From UBA7985 sp049612785 (GTDB lineage Bacteria > Pseudomonadota > Alphaproteobacteria > UBA7985): DNA of 8,219 nucleotides. This document shows positions 1 to 6,950 of this stretch, one piece after another. The position numbers were made by a program, and so were the translations under genes. Position 1 is the stretch's first letter; every line of letters starts with the position of its first letter. Location of the stretch: NCBI GenBank assembly GCA_049612785.1, contig JBMZBW010000110.1:1-8219 (forward strand), read 5' to 3'. The notes beneath the pieces were generated by a model. The model saw nothing but the letters and a program-made list of their open reading frames with translations, was not told the origin of the DNA and ran no database searches.

Positions 1-206
1 ATAGCAGAGTGCAGGCAGTTATTGATGGACAGGGCATTGCCTTGTGGGATGACTTAGTCGCTCCGGAAATCAAAAGTGGGCAGCTAGTAGAGTTGACAGA
101 TCGCAAGCTTGATACATCGGGTTATTATCTTGTTTTCACAAAAGAGCCGCATGCAACTCAGGTACAGGCAATGATTGATTGGTTATTCGCACAGACAGCA
201 ATTTAG
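1..206 (+). CDS. LysR-type regulator, C-terminal fragment (GcvA-like), 5' end outside window
   Basis: Only the last ~67 codons are present; the frame is open from base 3 and stops at TAG 204-206. The visible protein resembles the end of the LysR effector-binding domain of GcvA-like regulators: a conserved V-I-D-GQGIAL segment, then a 'SGQLVEL' strand, then 'YYLVFTK' and a closing 'MIDWLF' helix. In complete members this part follows an N-terminal winged-helix DNA-binding domain of about 60 residues and completes the second lobe of the periplasmic-binding-protein-like fold. A GTG at 9-11 could start an isolated 65-aa frame, but similarity begins at the very edge, so I read this as a truncated gene, not a small protein. 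The regulated genes are not visible. Its codons are more AT-rich than those of the operon to the right. The family call is fairly firm; the GcvA-like subgroup is tentative. Confidence 0.75.
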   Translation, partial: SRVQAVIDGQGIALWDDLVAPEIKSGQLVELTDRKLDTSGYYLVFTKEPHATQVQAMIDWLFAQTAI

Positions 207-440
207 CAGTCAAACGCCACGCGTGCGAGATTTAAAAACACACCAAACGTACACTTTTTTGCTGTGTTTGTTTGTTGGGATCGGGGGTGGAAACTTTGTC
301 TTGAACCTAGTGAAAAAACATAGTGATTTAGATAGATAAGGCATAATCATCTTTATAAATCTAAATAGCTTTTTGTATTGTTGGTGTTTGAGTAAATCCT
401 GCTCCCGCAACCAAAATAAACTACAAGATTACAATGACCT

Positions 441-470
441 AGCGCCCTGAGGGGCGCTCCTTGCGTTTTG
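441..470 (+). terminator. Candidate intrinsic terminator
   Basis: AGCGCCC (441-447), loop TGAG (448-451) and GGGCGCT (452-458) form a perfect 7-bp GC-rich hairpin, followed on the plus strand by CCTTGCGTTTT. The T tract is delayed and short, so termination strength is uncertain. It lies about 235 bp after the stop of the upstream LysR fragment and would end rightward transcription; the opposite strand has no T run after the stem. Confidence 0.45.
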
Positions 471-521
471 GCACTCTAAGAAATTGCTGCGTTCGTTGCC
501 GCTTTTTAAGTTTCCCTGACG

Positions 522-545
522 TCCGTCGAATCTCTGATCGACGGA
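522..545. repeat. Inverted repeat, 8-bp arms
   Basis: TCCGTCGA (522-529) and TCGACGGA (538-545) are perfect reverse complements separated by 8 bases. The following bases are A-rich (AAAGCC) with no T tract, so it is not a standard plus-strand terminator. It could be a protein-binding dyad or an RNA hairpin. No function can be assigned. Confidence 0.5.
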
Positions 546-701
546 AAAGCCAGTGATAAAGCTTTACCTGAAGCGCATACTCCCGCACCAATCATAGCTT
601 GACTGTTCCCCGCGCTAAGCATTCCTTTGAGGTGTCGGCCATCTTGTTTGAGGGGTTACTTAGCTCAATCCAAACATATGAAACGCGGCAGGCTCAGATA
701 A

Positions 702-720
702 GGCCCTCGATCGTAGGGCC
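702..720. repeat. Inverted repeat, 6-bp arms
   Basis: GGCCCT (702-707) and AGGGCC (715-720) pair around a 7-base loop. There is no T tract after it. It is short enough to occur by chance in GC-rich DNA and is listed only because it sits in an otherwise unexplained region. Confidence 0.3.
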
Positions 721-1056
721 CCTGCGTCTCGAACCACGGGCCTCCAGTGTTAGTCTTGTAAATTTATTCGGCAGTAATTTTGTTTGCCACATCTAACTGA
801 TGAAACAGACATTGCCTTCGCCAAGCACTAACGGCTGTTTTGCGGACAAAGCGGCCTTGCGCACCTGCGGCTATTTCTGACGCAGCGACAGTCCGCTGGT
901 GCGGCAAAGAAAATATCACGAAAGGGCATCCGTAACCGAAGCAGCCTTTGGAAAAAGCGGATCTGAGCGGAACTGTAGTTTTTAGTTTGCCAAGGTCCGC
1001 TTACTGATGTTTGAAGCAGCTTGCCGCATTGCGGCGATGATCGACTTAATTTCTTT

Positions 1057-1956
1057 TCAGCTCAGACTCTTATCCAGAAATGACTTCGTGTAGTCGATAA
1101 AGTTTGAAACCTCTTCAGACGACCCAACCAAACTATGCGACCCAACTATCAATGTGTCTGCGGGAAGAACTTTGTCCAGCGGCCTCCAAACTGTGCGTAG
1201 AGAAGACACGTCATAACCGATGGAAAACAGCACGGTTCGAATTGATACGAAGCGGCCTGTTTCGACCAGGTTTTTGATCATGCTGGTGGAGTTTGTTTCG
1301 ATCCAGGGCTGAATGTCGTGCTTTAGTGATTGGATGAGCCTGCGAACTTCATCGTATACCGGAGCTGCCACAGACGCGGCGACCATGGGATAAGCCAAGG
1401 CTTCGGAGAGCGTAACGATTTCTTGGGAGGCAACGGGATGGTCGCGGGCGCAGGCAATTCCGAGCTCGAGTTCATAAGTTGCGTTAGCGTCGATGTCCGG
1501 CACATCTATCGGCAGAAAATTTATGCCGATATCTGTCTCAGATGCCTGCATCTCGCGCCAAACTTTGTCTGATTGATGAATCGAGACCTTGAACCGAACG
1601 CCAGGACGTTCTGACAAATATTCCGACAGCAGAACGGGTAGAAACGAACTGGCTACGCTGTCGGTTGTCATTATGCGAATGACCGTAGCCCGTCGCCCGG
1701 CGATCGCTTCAATCTGTGTTTTCGTGCGCTCAAGGTCTCGGAGGGTGCGCTTAATGTGCGCAAGCACCGCTTCACCTGCATCAGTCAGCACGACGCCGTC
1801 GCTGCTTCTTTCAAATAGTTGGACACCCAACGTGTATTCAAGATTCTGAATCTGCCTAGTGATCGATGAAGTCGCGACGTTTAGGTGGCGTGCGGCAGCG
1901 CGAATGGAACCGAACCGTTCGACGGTTTCCACAAACTTCAAAGCGACGTGATGCAT
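1057..1956 (-). CDS. LysR-type transcriptional regulator, divergent from the ABC/deaminase operon
   Basis: A complete 299-residue protein, the usual LysR length. An N-terminal winged helix-turn-helix covers about residues 4-64: the family pattern 'GSIRAAARHLN' (about 16-26), then 'SSITRQIQNLE' as recognition helix, 'LGVQLFER' and 'LTDAGE'. A linker helix follows to about residue 85, then the effector-binding domain from about 90 to the end. The start is chosen at ATG (complement of 1954-1956), because GGAGG (complement of 1962-1966) lies 5 bases before it; the alternative GTG at 1968 would put that site inside the gene. It is transcribed away from the transporter operon, with a perfect dyad between them. 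This is the classic LysR layout in which the protein controls the divergent operon and often itself. The effector is probably the transported compound or a product of it (inference). The family call is firm; the ligand is unknown. Confidence 0.93.
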   Translation of the reverse strand: MHHVALKFVETVERFGSIRAAARHLNVATSSITRQIQNLEYTLGVQLFERSSDGVVLTDAGEAVLAHIKRTLRDLERTKTQIEAIAGRRATVIRIMTTDSVASSFLPVLLSEYLSERPGVRFKVSIHQSDKVWREMQASETDIGINFLPIDVPDIDANATYELELGIACARDHPVASQEIVTLSEALAYPMVAASVAAPVYDEVRRLIQSLKHDIQPWIETNSTSMIKNLVETGRFVSIRTVLFSIGYDVSSLRTVWRPLDKVLPADTLIVGSHSLVGSSEEVSNFIDYTKSFLDKSLS

Positions 1957-1961
1957 CAGAA

Positions 1962-1966
1962 CCTCC
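1962..1966 (-). promoter_or_regulatory. Ribosome-binding site fixing the LysR start
   Basis: On the minus strand GGAGG lies 5 bases before the ATG at 1956. It supports that ATG over the in-frame GTG four codons upstream, which overlaps the GGAGG itself. Confidence 0.7.
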
Positions 1967-1986
1967 ACTAACTTTGGATGGATGCC

Positions 1987-2014
1987 AAATTAGTAGGTGT
2001 TGCAAATAGTGCAA
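1987..2014 (-). promoter_or_regulatory. Possible promoter of the LysR gene
   Basis: On the minus strand, TTGCAC (complement of 2009-2014) and TAATTT (complement of 1987-1992) are separated by 16 bases, a reasonable -35/-10 pair. The -35 element would lie within the right arm of the operator dyad, which would fit autoregulation. This is sequence resemblance only. Confidence 0.3.
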
Positions 2015-2017
2015 CAC
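1997..2017. promoter_or_regulatory. Candidate LysR operator (perfect inverted repeat)
   Basis: GTGTTGCA (1997-2004) and TGCAACAC (2010-2017) are perfect reverse complements around the 5-base centre AATAG. It contains the LysR-box form T-N11-A (T2001 to A2013, within TTGCA-N5-TGCAA). It lies between the divergent LysR gene and the transporter operon, about 90 bases before the start of the binding-protein gene. Its placement and symmetry make it the probable recognition site of the adjacent LysR protein. Confidence 0.7.
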
Positions 2018-2092
2018 AATAATGCGATATTGCCTCTTCCCGCAACATCCGTCGCCGGAGTATGTTTCGATTCGAACAAGTACCCGTAAAGC

Positions 2093-2099
2093 GGAGGAG
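2093..2099 (+). promoter_or_regulatory. Ribosome-binding site fixing the binding-protein start
   Basis: GGAGGAG lies 6 bases before ATG 2106-2108. It decides between this start and the in-frame ATG at 2022, which has no such site and would place 28 residues ahead of the signal peptide. Confidence 0.8.
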
Positions 2100-2105
2100 A
2101 AAGGA

Positions 2106-3128
2106 ATGCCAGGAACAACGTTCAAACGGCTGGGTTTCGCAGCACTTGCAGCCTGCATGTCGACCCACAGCGCGATCGCCGAGGAACTTACCATTTCTGT
2201 CTGGGGTGGTTTCTATGGTGAGAATTGGAAGAAGGATGTTGTCGACCCATGGTCCGAAGAGACCGGGATCGATGTCACCATGGATTTTGGACAGTCAAGT
2301 ACTCGTCTTTCAAAAGTTTTGGCTACGCGTGGGCGCAGCGCTGACATCATTTTCCTGACGGATCACCAAATGGCCATTCTCGATGATAGCGAACTTCTTG
2401 ACGCTATCGACTGGAGCAATGTGCCTAATAGTGCCAATCTTTATGATTTTGCCCGTGATCCTCTGAATAATGGAAAGTGTCCGGCGTCAACCCTTTTGGG
2501 TGTCGGGCTAGCCTACAACACCAACCATTTCGACAGTCCGCCGTCATCCTGGCTGGATGTTACCCGCCCTGATCTGCAGACCCGCGCAGCATTCATGGAT
2601 ATGAGTTTCTCAGTTGCGCCGTCGGTCATGACACATTTTGCAACCCTCCAGGGCGGCGACATGGATAACATGGACGCGGCCTTCAACATGCTCGCTGAAC
2701 AGGCCGAAACCGCACGGATTTTTCAGCTTTTCGAGGTGATAGACTGGATCAATCAGGACGAGGTTTCGGTTGCGCCTATGCTGAACATCTTTGCCAAGGA
2801 AGATCCGCAGCTTCCCCTGCGGTTTGTTTATCCCGACGATGGTATCCTCGGTGTCGTTAACATGATGTGCATTCTGAAGGATTCGCCAAATAAGGCTGCG
2901 GCCGAACGGTTTATCGACTTCTACCTCAGCCAGGAGATTCAGGAAATGCAGGCGAAAATCTGGGGTGAAGGCCCGGTCGTCACCAACGCCGCACTGCCCG
3001 AAGTCAGCGCTTATAAGTTAGTCCCGGTAGAGGACATCTCGAAAGTCATTTTCTACGATCCGTCCAAAATTGCTTCAAATCGCGCCGAGTGGATGTCGCG
3101 TTTTGAAGAAGAGGTACTGGCTCAGTAA
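2106..3128 (+). CDS. ABC transporter periplasmic solute-binding protein (PotD/PotF-like, COG0687)
   Basis: A 340-residue protein, a normal length for this family. The N-terminus is a signal peptide: K7 and R8, a hydrophobic stretch from about 9 to 20, and a probable cleavage after A-I-A (residue 25) giving mature EELTIS. The mature protein begins with the 'SVWGGFYGENW' strand-turn typical of COG0687 binding proteins and ends with 'AAAERFIDFYLS' and 'EGPVVTN' segments found near the C-termini of these two-lobed proteins. It should capture the substrate in the periplasm and deliver it to the permeases encoded downstream. Relatives bind putrescine, spermidine, opines or other amines, but many are uncharacterised, so the ligand is left open. 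The mature chain has only two cysteines (125 and 255), possibly a disulfide. An L-A-A-C string at 14-17 resembles a lipobox, but I prefer ordinary secretion. First gene of the operon, 14 bases ahead of the ATPase gene. Confidence 0.88.
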   Translation: MPGTTFKRLGFAALAACMSTHSAIAEELTISVWGGFYGENWKKDVVDPWSEETGIDVTMDFGQSSTRLSKVLATRGRSADIIFLTDHQMAILDDSELLDAIDWSNVPNSANLYDFARDPLNNGKCPASTLLGVGLAYNTNHFDSPPSSWLDVTRPDLQTRAAFMDMSFSVAPSVMTHFATLQGGDMDNMDAAFNMLAEQAETARIFQLFEVIDWINQDEVSVAPMLNIFAKEDPQLPLRFVYPDDGILGVVNMMCILKDSPNKAAAERFIDFYLSQEIQEMQAKIWGEGPVVTNAALPEVSAYKLVPVEDISKVIFYDPSKIASNRAEWMSRFEEEVLAQ

Positions 3129-3142
3129 GGGGAGTTGCCAAA

Positions 3143-4207
3143 ATGGCGACTGTCGAACTACAAGGCGTAAGCAAATTTTACGGCAACATTGTAGCCGCAT
3201 CCGACGTTACCTTCTCTGCAGCTTCAGGGAGCTTTGTCTCCCTTCTTGGTCCCAGCGGCTGCGGGAAAACAACGACGCTTCGGATGATCACAGGGTTTGA
3301 GGAACCGAACGCAGGCGAAATCCGCATAGATGGGGAGCGCCAGAATGACGTAAAACCATGGCGTAGAGACCTTGGCGTCGTGTTTCAGAACTATGCGTTG
3401 TTCCCCTTCCTAACCGTGTTCGAAAACGTCGCCTTTGGCTTGCGCCGCCGTGGCGCAAGCCGTTCGGAAATCGAAAGCAAAGTTCCGAGTATACTGAACC
3501 TGGTCGGCCTCCCGGGCCGGGAAAACGACATGCCGAGGCAACTTTCGGGCGGGCAACAACAGCGCGTCGCCCTAGCTCGTGCACTTGCGATTGAACCACG
3601 GCTACTTCTTCTCGACGAACCTCTTTCAGCTTTGGATGCCAAACTGCGCGCTGAAATGCGGTTCGAGTTGAAGCGCATCCAGCAGGAAACCGGGGTCACA
3701 TCAATTTTCGTCACCCACGATCAGGAAGAGGCACTGACGCTTTCCGACCAGATCGTCGTGATGAATGAAGGTCGCATCGCTGCTGTTGGCACACCCAAGG
3801 ATATATGGGAAAGGCCGGGTTCGGCCTTTGTTGCGGATTTTCTTGGTGTCGAGAACATATTCGACCTGGATGATCGCGATGGGAATTCGCTGTCGTTTGG
3901 CGGGTTAAAGCTTCCCCGTCAGGCCGATGCGGTTCTTCCAGACGGGCCGATATCAATTGGCTTGCGGTCGACCGACTTGTTGGTTGGGGGCGGTGATGAT
4001 CAGCTGTCGATGAGAGCGGTCGTACGGCAGCGCAGCTATCGCGGATCGATCAATACCTACATTGTGGACGCTGCGACGCTGCCAAGAAATATTTACGTTA
4101 GTTGTCCGGACGAATTCGAACAGGGAGAAGAGATCACTCTGACTCCGCGTGCTGAGGCTGTGATGATCCTTCGAAAGGACTTCGAGCCGGCGGGGCCGAA
4201 TTCATGA
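3143..4207 (+). CDS. ABC transporter ATP-binding protein (PotA-like)
   Basis: A 354-residue cytoplasmic ATPase that powers import. All nucleotide-binding motifs are present: Walker A GPSGCGKT (36-43), Q-loop Q82 in 'FQNYALFP', signature LSGGQ (134-138) followed by QQRVALARAL, Walker B LLLLDEP (154-160) with catalytic E159, D-loop SALD (162-165) and switch histidine H192 in 'FVTHDQEEAL'. The C-terminal ~110 residues (from about 240) match the TOBE-type regulatory domain of PotA/FbpC-like ATPases ('ISIGLRSTDLL', then 'RQRSYRGSINTYIV'), giving the usual total length. GGGGAG sits upstream of the ATG. The stop overlaps the next gene's start by 4 bases (ATGA, 4204-4207), implying coupled translation with the permease. 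PotA-like is a class assignment, not a claim that spermidine is the substrate. Confidence 0.95.
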   Translation: MATVELQGVSKFYGNIVAASDVTFSAASGSFVSLLGPSGCGKTTTLRMITGFEEPNAGEIRIDGERQNDVKPWRRDLGVVFQNYALFPFLTVFENVAFGLRRRGASRSEIESKVPSILNLVGLPGRENDMPRQLSGGQQQRVALARALAIEPRLLLLDEPLSALDAKLRAEMRFELKRIQQETGVTSIFVTHDQEEALTLSDQIVVMNEGRIAAVGTPKDIWERPGSAFVADFLGVENIFDLDDRDGNSLSFGGLKLPRQADAVLPDGPISIGLRSTDLLVGGGDDQLSMRAVVRQRSYRGSINTYIVDAATLPRNIYVSCPDEFEQGEEITLTPRAEAVMILRKDFEPAGPNS

Positions 4208-5040
4208 GGCGGTCGTCGACGATTTCACTTGTCGGTGGGCCGGTGTTCCTTTGGGTTTTCGGCATTGTCATTATTCCTTGTGCCGCGCTTTTGCTCCATA
4301 GCCTCGTTCCGCCGTCGGGTGACGGATACAGCCTTGAAAACTATGAGAAAATGCTGGACAGTCGCGTCGCCTGGCAAGCTTTCATGCGGTCGCTGACCGT
4401 CAGTTTCTGGGTGATGANNNNNNNNNNGGGCTATCCCCTTGCTCTAACCATTGCGCGACTCGGGTCGCGGGGGCGTTCTGTCCTGATGGCCATCGTGATT
4501 TTTCCGTTCCTGTTGTCTCCTGTTGTGCGAGCCTATGGGTGGAACGTCATCCTTAGTGAGAACGGCGTAGTGAATGACACACTAATCGCGGTCGGTCTCA
4601 TTGACGAACCGCTCGAACTGCTGCTGAACACGTTCGCGATCATCATCGGAGAAACCCACGTGCTTCTCCCGTACATGATCCTGTCTCTTTTGACGGTCAT
4701 TCGCCGCATCGACAAAAATCTGGAGGCGGCGGCCATGAGCCTAGGCGCTCCGCCGGCTGTGGTGTTTTTTCGCGTAGTTGTGCCGATGACATTGCCCGGC
4801 CTCATGACCGGGATGCTCTTGGTCTTTAGCCTCGCCATGACGGCCTTTGCCACGCCGTTCCTTCTGGGCGGCTCGCGGTCACCGATCCTCACCGTGTTGA
4901 TGTACAAGTATGCATTCGTTCTATTCGACTGGACCAAGGCGGCCACCGTCGGCGGAGTGTTGCTGATCATGGGCATCGCCTTTGTCGCGCTGCACCGCTG
5001 GGTCTCCAAGAGAAGCTTGCGCGGTCAGGAGGCGAGTTGA
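4204..5040 (+). CDS. ABC transporter permease 1 (PotB-like), interrupted by an assembly gap
   Basis: An inner-membrane permease of about 278 residues as written. An N-terminal membrane helix (about 13-34) is followed by a periplasmic segment with 'YSLENYEKML', then the conserved 'GYPLAL' region (about 76-81) and further hydrophobic helices. The cytoplasmic EAA loop that docks onto the ATPase is at about 174-200: E-A-A-A-M-S-L-G at 174-181, then 'VVVPMTLPGL'. Residues 72-75 are unknown because of ten Ns. The frame is the same on both sides, so the gene is probably intact. In relatives the distance from the 'SL' pair to GYP is usually about two residues longer than here, so the true gap may be 16 rather than 10 bases. 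The start overlaps the ATPase stop (ATGA), and an AGGAGG at 5027-5032 near its end serves the next gene. Confidence 0.9.
   Translation: MRRSSTISLVGGPVFLWVFGIVIIPCAALLLHSLVPPSGDGYSLENYEKMLDSRVAWQAFMRSLTVSFWVMXXXXGYPLALTIARLGSRGRSVLMAIVIFPFLLSPVVRAYGWNVILSENGVVNDTLIAVGLIDEPLELLLNTFAIIIGETHVLLPYMILSLLTVIRRIDKNLEAAAMSLGAPPAVVFFRVVVPMTLPGLMTGMLLVFSLAMTAFATPFLLGGSRSPILTVLMYKYAFVLFDWTKAATVGGVLLIMGIAFVALHRWVSKRSLRGQEAS
4418..4427. other. Assembly gap (10 N) inside permease 1
   Basis: Ten unknown bases fall within the second predicted membrane helix, just before the GYPLA motif. The flanks stay in one frame if the real length is 10 or 10 plus a multiple of 3. It is a sequencing gap, not biology. Confidence 0.98.
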
Positions 5041-5879
5041 TGGAGCAATCTTCAAAATTATCGAACCCACTTTGGGATGATGCGCTGGTTCTGGTTGGTA
5101 AGACTTTCCTGTGGGGCAGTGTTTTGTTCTGGGTGACCTACATTCTGGCTCCGGTTTTTGTTACGATCGTATCGTCATTCACCTCTGCCGAATTCCTGAC
5201 GTTCCCTCCAAAGGGCTTTTCGCTTCGCTGGTACTATCGCGTCATGGAGATCCAGTGGTTTCTCTCCTCACTCAAGGTCAGCTTGATCGTGGCGCTCTTC
5301 TCGACGGCAATCGCGGCCACGCTGGGTGTCATGGCGGCCCGTATTCTGGCGCGACATAAATTCGGCGGAAAGCCAATATTCGAGTATGTCGTCATCTCAC
5401 CGCTCATCATTCCGGGCGTCGTCTTCGGCTTTGCCTTCTTCAACATCCTCGTGCAGCTGGGCTTTGAGGGGTGGAGCTATCTGAACCTGATCGTTGCACA
5501 CTCGGCGGTCACCCTTCCGCTGATGCTGCGGTCGGTATGGTCAAGCATGGCAGGGACCGAATTGTCGCTCGAGGAGGCGGCGCAAAGCCTTGGCGCAACA
5601 CCCTGGGTGACATTCTGGAAGGTGACGTTCCCGTTGATCCTGCCTGGCATCGCTGCCGGTGGCATCATTGCCTTTACATTCTCATTCAACGACTTGACGG
5701 TCGCGGTATGGTTAGTGGGGGCGGAAACCCAGACACTACCTGTGCAGCTAATGAGCCAGATTGAATATACGCCCGATGCGTCTCCGGCGGCAATCACGTC
5801 AATCATCATTTTCTTCACGATCATCATCTTCTTCGTCATCGATCGCACGATTGGGATGGACGTTTTCGCTCAGAGGTAG
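5040..5879 (+). CDS. ABC transporter permease 2 (PotC-like)
   Basis: A 279-residue inner-membrane permease, of normal length, with about six hydrophobic helices. The first is at about 24-45; 'FPPKGFSLRWY' (about 55-65) is the periplasmic signature usual in PotC-type subunits. The EAA loop is at about 179-204 (E-A-A-Q-S-L-G, then 'VTFPLILPGI') and docks on the ATPase. It pairs with permease 1 to form the channel. ATG 5040 is preferred over the TTG three bases earlier: AGGAGG (5027-5032) is 7 bases upstream, and the ATG overlaps the previous stop by one base (TGATG). The next gene starts 2 bases after its stop, so the deaminase is tied to the transporter in one transcript. Confidence 0.93.
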   Translation: MEQSSKLSNPLWDDALVLVGKTFLWGSVLFWVTYILAPVFVTIVSSFTSAEFLTFPPKGFSLRWYYRVMEIQWFLSSLKVSLIVALFSTAIAATLGVMAARILARHKFGGKPIFEYVVISPLIIPGVVFGFAFFNILVQLGFEGWSYLNLIVAHSAVTLPLMLRSVWSSMAGTELSLEEAAQSLGATPWVTFWKVTFPLILPGIAAGGIIAFTFSFNDLTVAVWLVGAETQTLPVQLMSQIEYTPDASPAAITSIIIFFTIIIFFVIDRTIGMDVFAQR

Positions 5880-5881
5880 CC

Positions 5882-6940
5882 ATGGACTTGCTGACTTTCC
5901 TCCGCCGCATTCCCAAGGTCGAGTTGCACGTTCATCTGACCGGTGCCGTCGAACCCGAGACTCTTGCCGTCCTTGCCAAAAGGAATGGTGTTTCTCTACC
6001 GGACGGCGATCTTCACGAAACACTTTACCATCGGGCGAGCGGTGCGGAGGTGAAGCCGATCCTGCCAACGCTGAAGATCATCAGCCAGTCGATGATCACG
6101 GCACGTGATTTTCATCGTGTCGCCTATGACATTCAGAGGAAGGCTGCTGAAGCGGGCGTCAGACATCGCGAGATATTCTGGAACCCGACCGATCATGCGA
6201 CCATTGGTGAGGTGCCATACGAAGTCGCTCTGGAGGGCCTGATTTCGGGGCTCACCGATGCCGAAGCCGATTTCAGCATACGGGGCCGCTTAATTCCATC
6301 GATCGATCGTGAGCAATCCCCCGAAGCTGGGCTTGAGATGGTCGAATGGGTCGTCGCCAACCCCCATGATATGGTCCTTGGCATCGGCATGGATTACCTC
6401 GAAATCGGGAACCCCCCGGAAAAGTTCTGGAAATCCTTTAAACTTGCAGGTGAAGCTGGGCTCAAACGCACCGCACACGCCGGCGAATTCCTTGAGCCGG
6501 CTCGCAATGTCGAGACCTGCCTTGATCTTCTTAAGTGCGACCGCATTGACCACGGGTATACCGTCGTAGATGACCTTGACCTTGTCGCACGATGCCGGGA
6601 TGAAGGCATGGTTTTTACAGTCGTTCCGACAAACTCGACATACTTGAGGGTGCTTGCGGGGCAGAACTTTCAAGAAGTGCATCCGTTGCGGAAAATGGGT
6701 GATCTGGGTCTGCGGATCGTACCGAACAGTGACGATCCGCCTCTGCACAAAATTGATCCGGCGAGTGCATATCTGAGTATGATTGAAGATTTCGGATTCA
6801 CTCTGGATGACCTTCGCAATCAGATGGAAAATGGAATTGAGGGTGCCTGGGTCAGTGAGGACATCAAACGCGCTTGGAAGATCAACTGGCTGGCCGAATT
6901 CGATCGATTGCGACCCGAGATCGACCACGTGGCTGCTTAA
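5882..6940 (+). CDS. Adenosine/adenine deaminase family protein 1 (catalytic residues complete)
   Basis: A 352-residue cytoplasmic TIM-barrel metal hydrolase, typical in length. The expected active-site pieces are present in order: H16-V-H18 zinc ligands, H199-A-G-E202 (third metal histidine and catalytic glutamate), D223-H224-G (histidine that activates water) and S283-D284-D285-P (metal aspartate). By family knowledge it should replace a ring amino group with oxygen and release ammonia. Two details point away from a standard adenosine deaminase. Residue 20 is Thr where adenosine deaminases have Asp (contacting ribose 5'-OH) and adenine deaminases have Glu. The segment 'GMDYLEIGNPPEKF' (169-182) resembles the adenine-deaminase 'GLDSSE..HPP' pattern, with Tyr-Leu replacing Ser-Ser. 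It begins 2 bases after permease 2 with AGAGG upstream. Fold and deaminase class are secure; the substrate, possibly an N-substituted or otherwise modified purine, is unknown. Confidence 0.9.
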   Translation: MDLLTFLRRIPKVELHVHLTGAVEPETLAVLAKRNGVSLPDGDLHETLYHRASGAEVKPILPTLKIISQSMITARDFHRVAYDIQRKAAEAGVRHREIFWNPTDHATIGEVPYEVALEGLISGLTDAEADFSIRGRLIPSIDREQSPEAGLEMVEWVVANPHDMVLGIGMDYLEIGNPPEKFWKSFKLAGEAGLKRTAHAGEFLEPARNVETCLDLLKCDRIDHGYTVVDDLDLVARCRDEGMVFTVVPTNSTYLRVLAGQNFQEVHPLRKMGDLGLRIVPNSDDPPLHKIDPASAYLSMIEDFGFTLDDLRNQMENGIEGAWVSEDIKRAWKINWLAEFDRLRPEIDHVAA

Positions 6941-6950
6941 TTATCACTTC

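Larger units (their letters stand above)
207..1056. other. Long intergenic stretch without a convincing gene
   Basis: About 850 bp between the two LysR genes. Bases ~230-430 are markedly AT-rich, with runs of A and T; from ~440 the GC content rises. I see a GC hairpin at 441-458 (possible terminator), an 8-bp inverted repeat at 522-545, a 6-bp inverted repeat at 702-720, and TCCGCT/AGCGGA words between 841 and 1001. Frames of 65-66 aa exist at 210-410 (minus) and 599-796 (plus, TTG start), but neither has a good ribosome-binding site nor a recognisable domain. The stretch could be the decayed remains of an older gene or insertion; no terminal repeats or target duplications were found to prove that. 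Confidence 0.6.

Noticed and set aside
210..410. Minus-strand 66-aa frame in the AT-rich stretch
   Set aside because: Low-complexity Lys/Phe-rich translation, no recognisable domain and no good ribosome-binding site; probably chance.
726..735. GGTTCGAGAC on the minus strand, like a tRNA T-arm
   Set aside because: The flanking bases do not pair as a T-stem, and no acceptor, D or anticodon arms can be drawn.
599..796. Plus-strand 65-aa frame with a TTG start
   Set aside because: No ribosome-binding site and no family resemblance. It also spans the GGCCCT/AGGGCC dyad.
1023..1035. GCCGC-ATT-GCGGC hairpin as terminator of the LysR gene
   Set aside because: Only 5 bp, and no T tract follows on the minus strand.
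2022..2105. Upstream ATG extending the binding protein by 28 residues
   Set aside because: No ribosome-binding site, and it would bury the signal peptide. GGAGGAG before ATG 2106 is far better placed.
4533..5009. 158-aa minus-strand frame opposite permease 1
   Set aside because: A shadow of the permease codons (Met/Thr/Arg-rich translation) with no independent support.
6290..6928. Long (212 aa) minus-strand frame opposite deaminase gene 1
   Set aside because: It lies fully antisense to a gene with complete catalytic motifs. It follows that gene's codon pattern and resembles no family.
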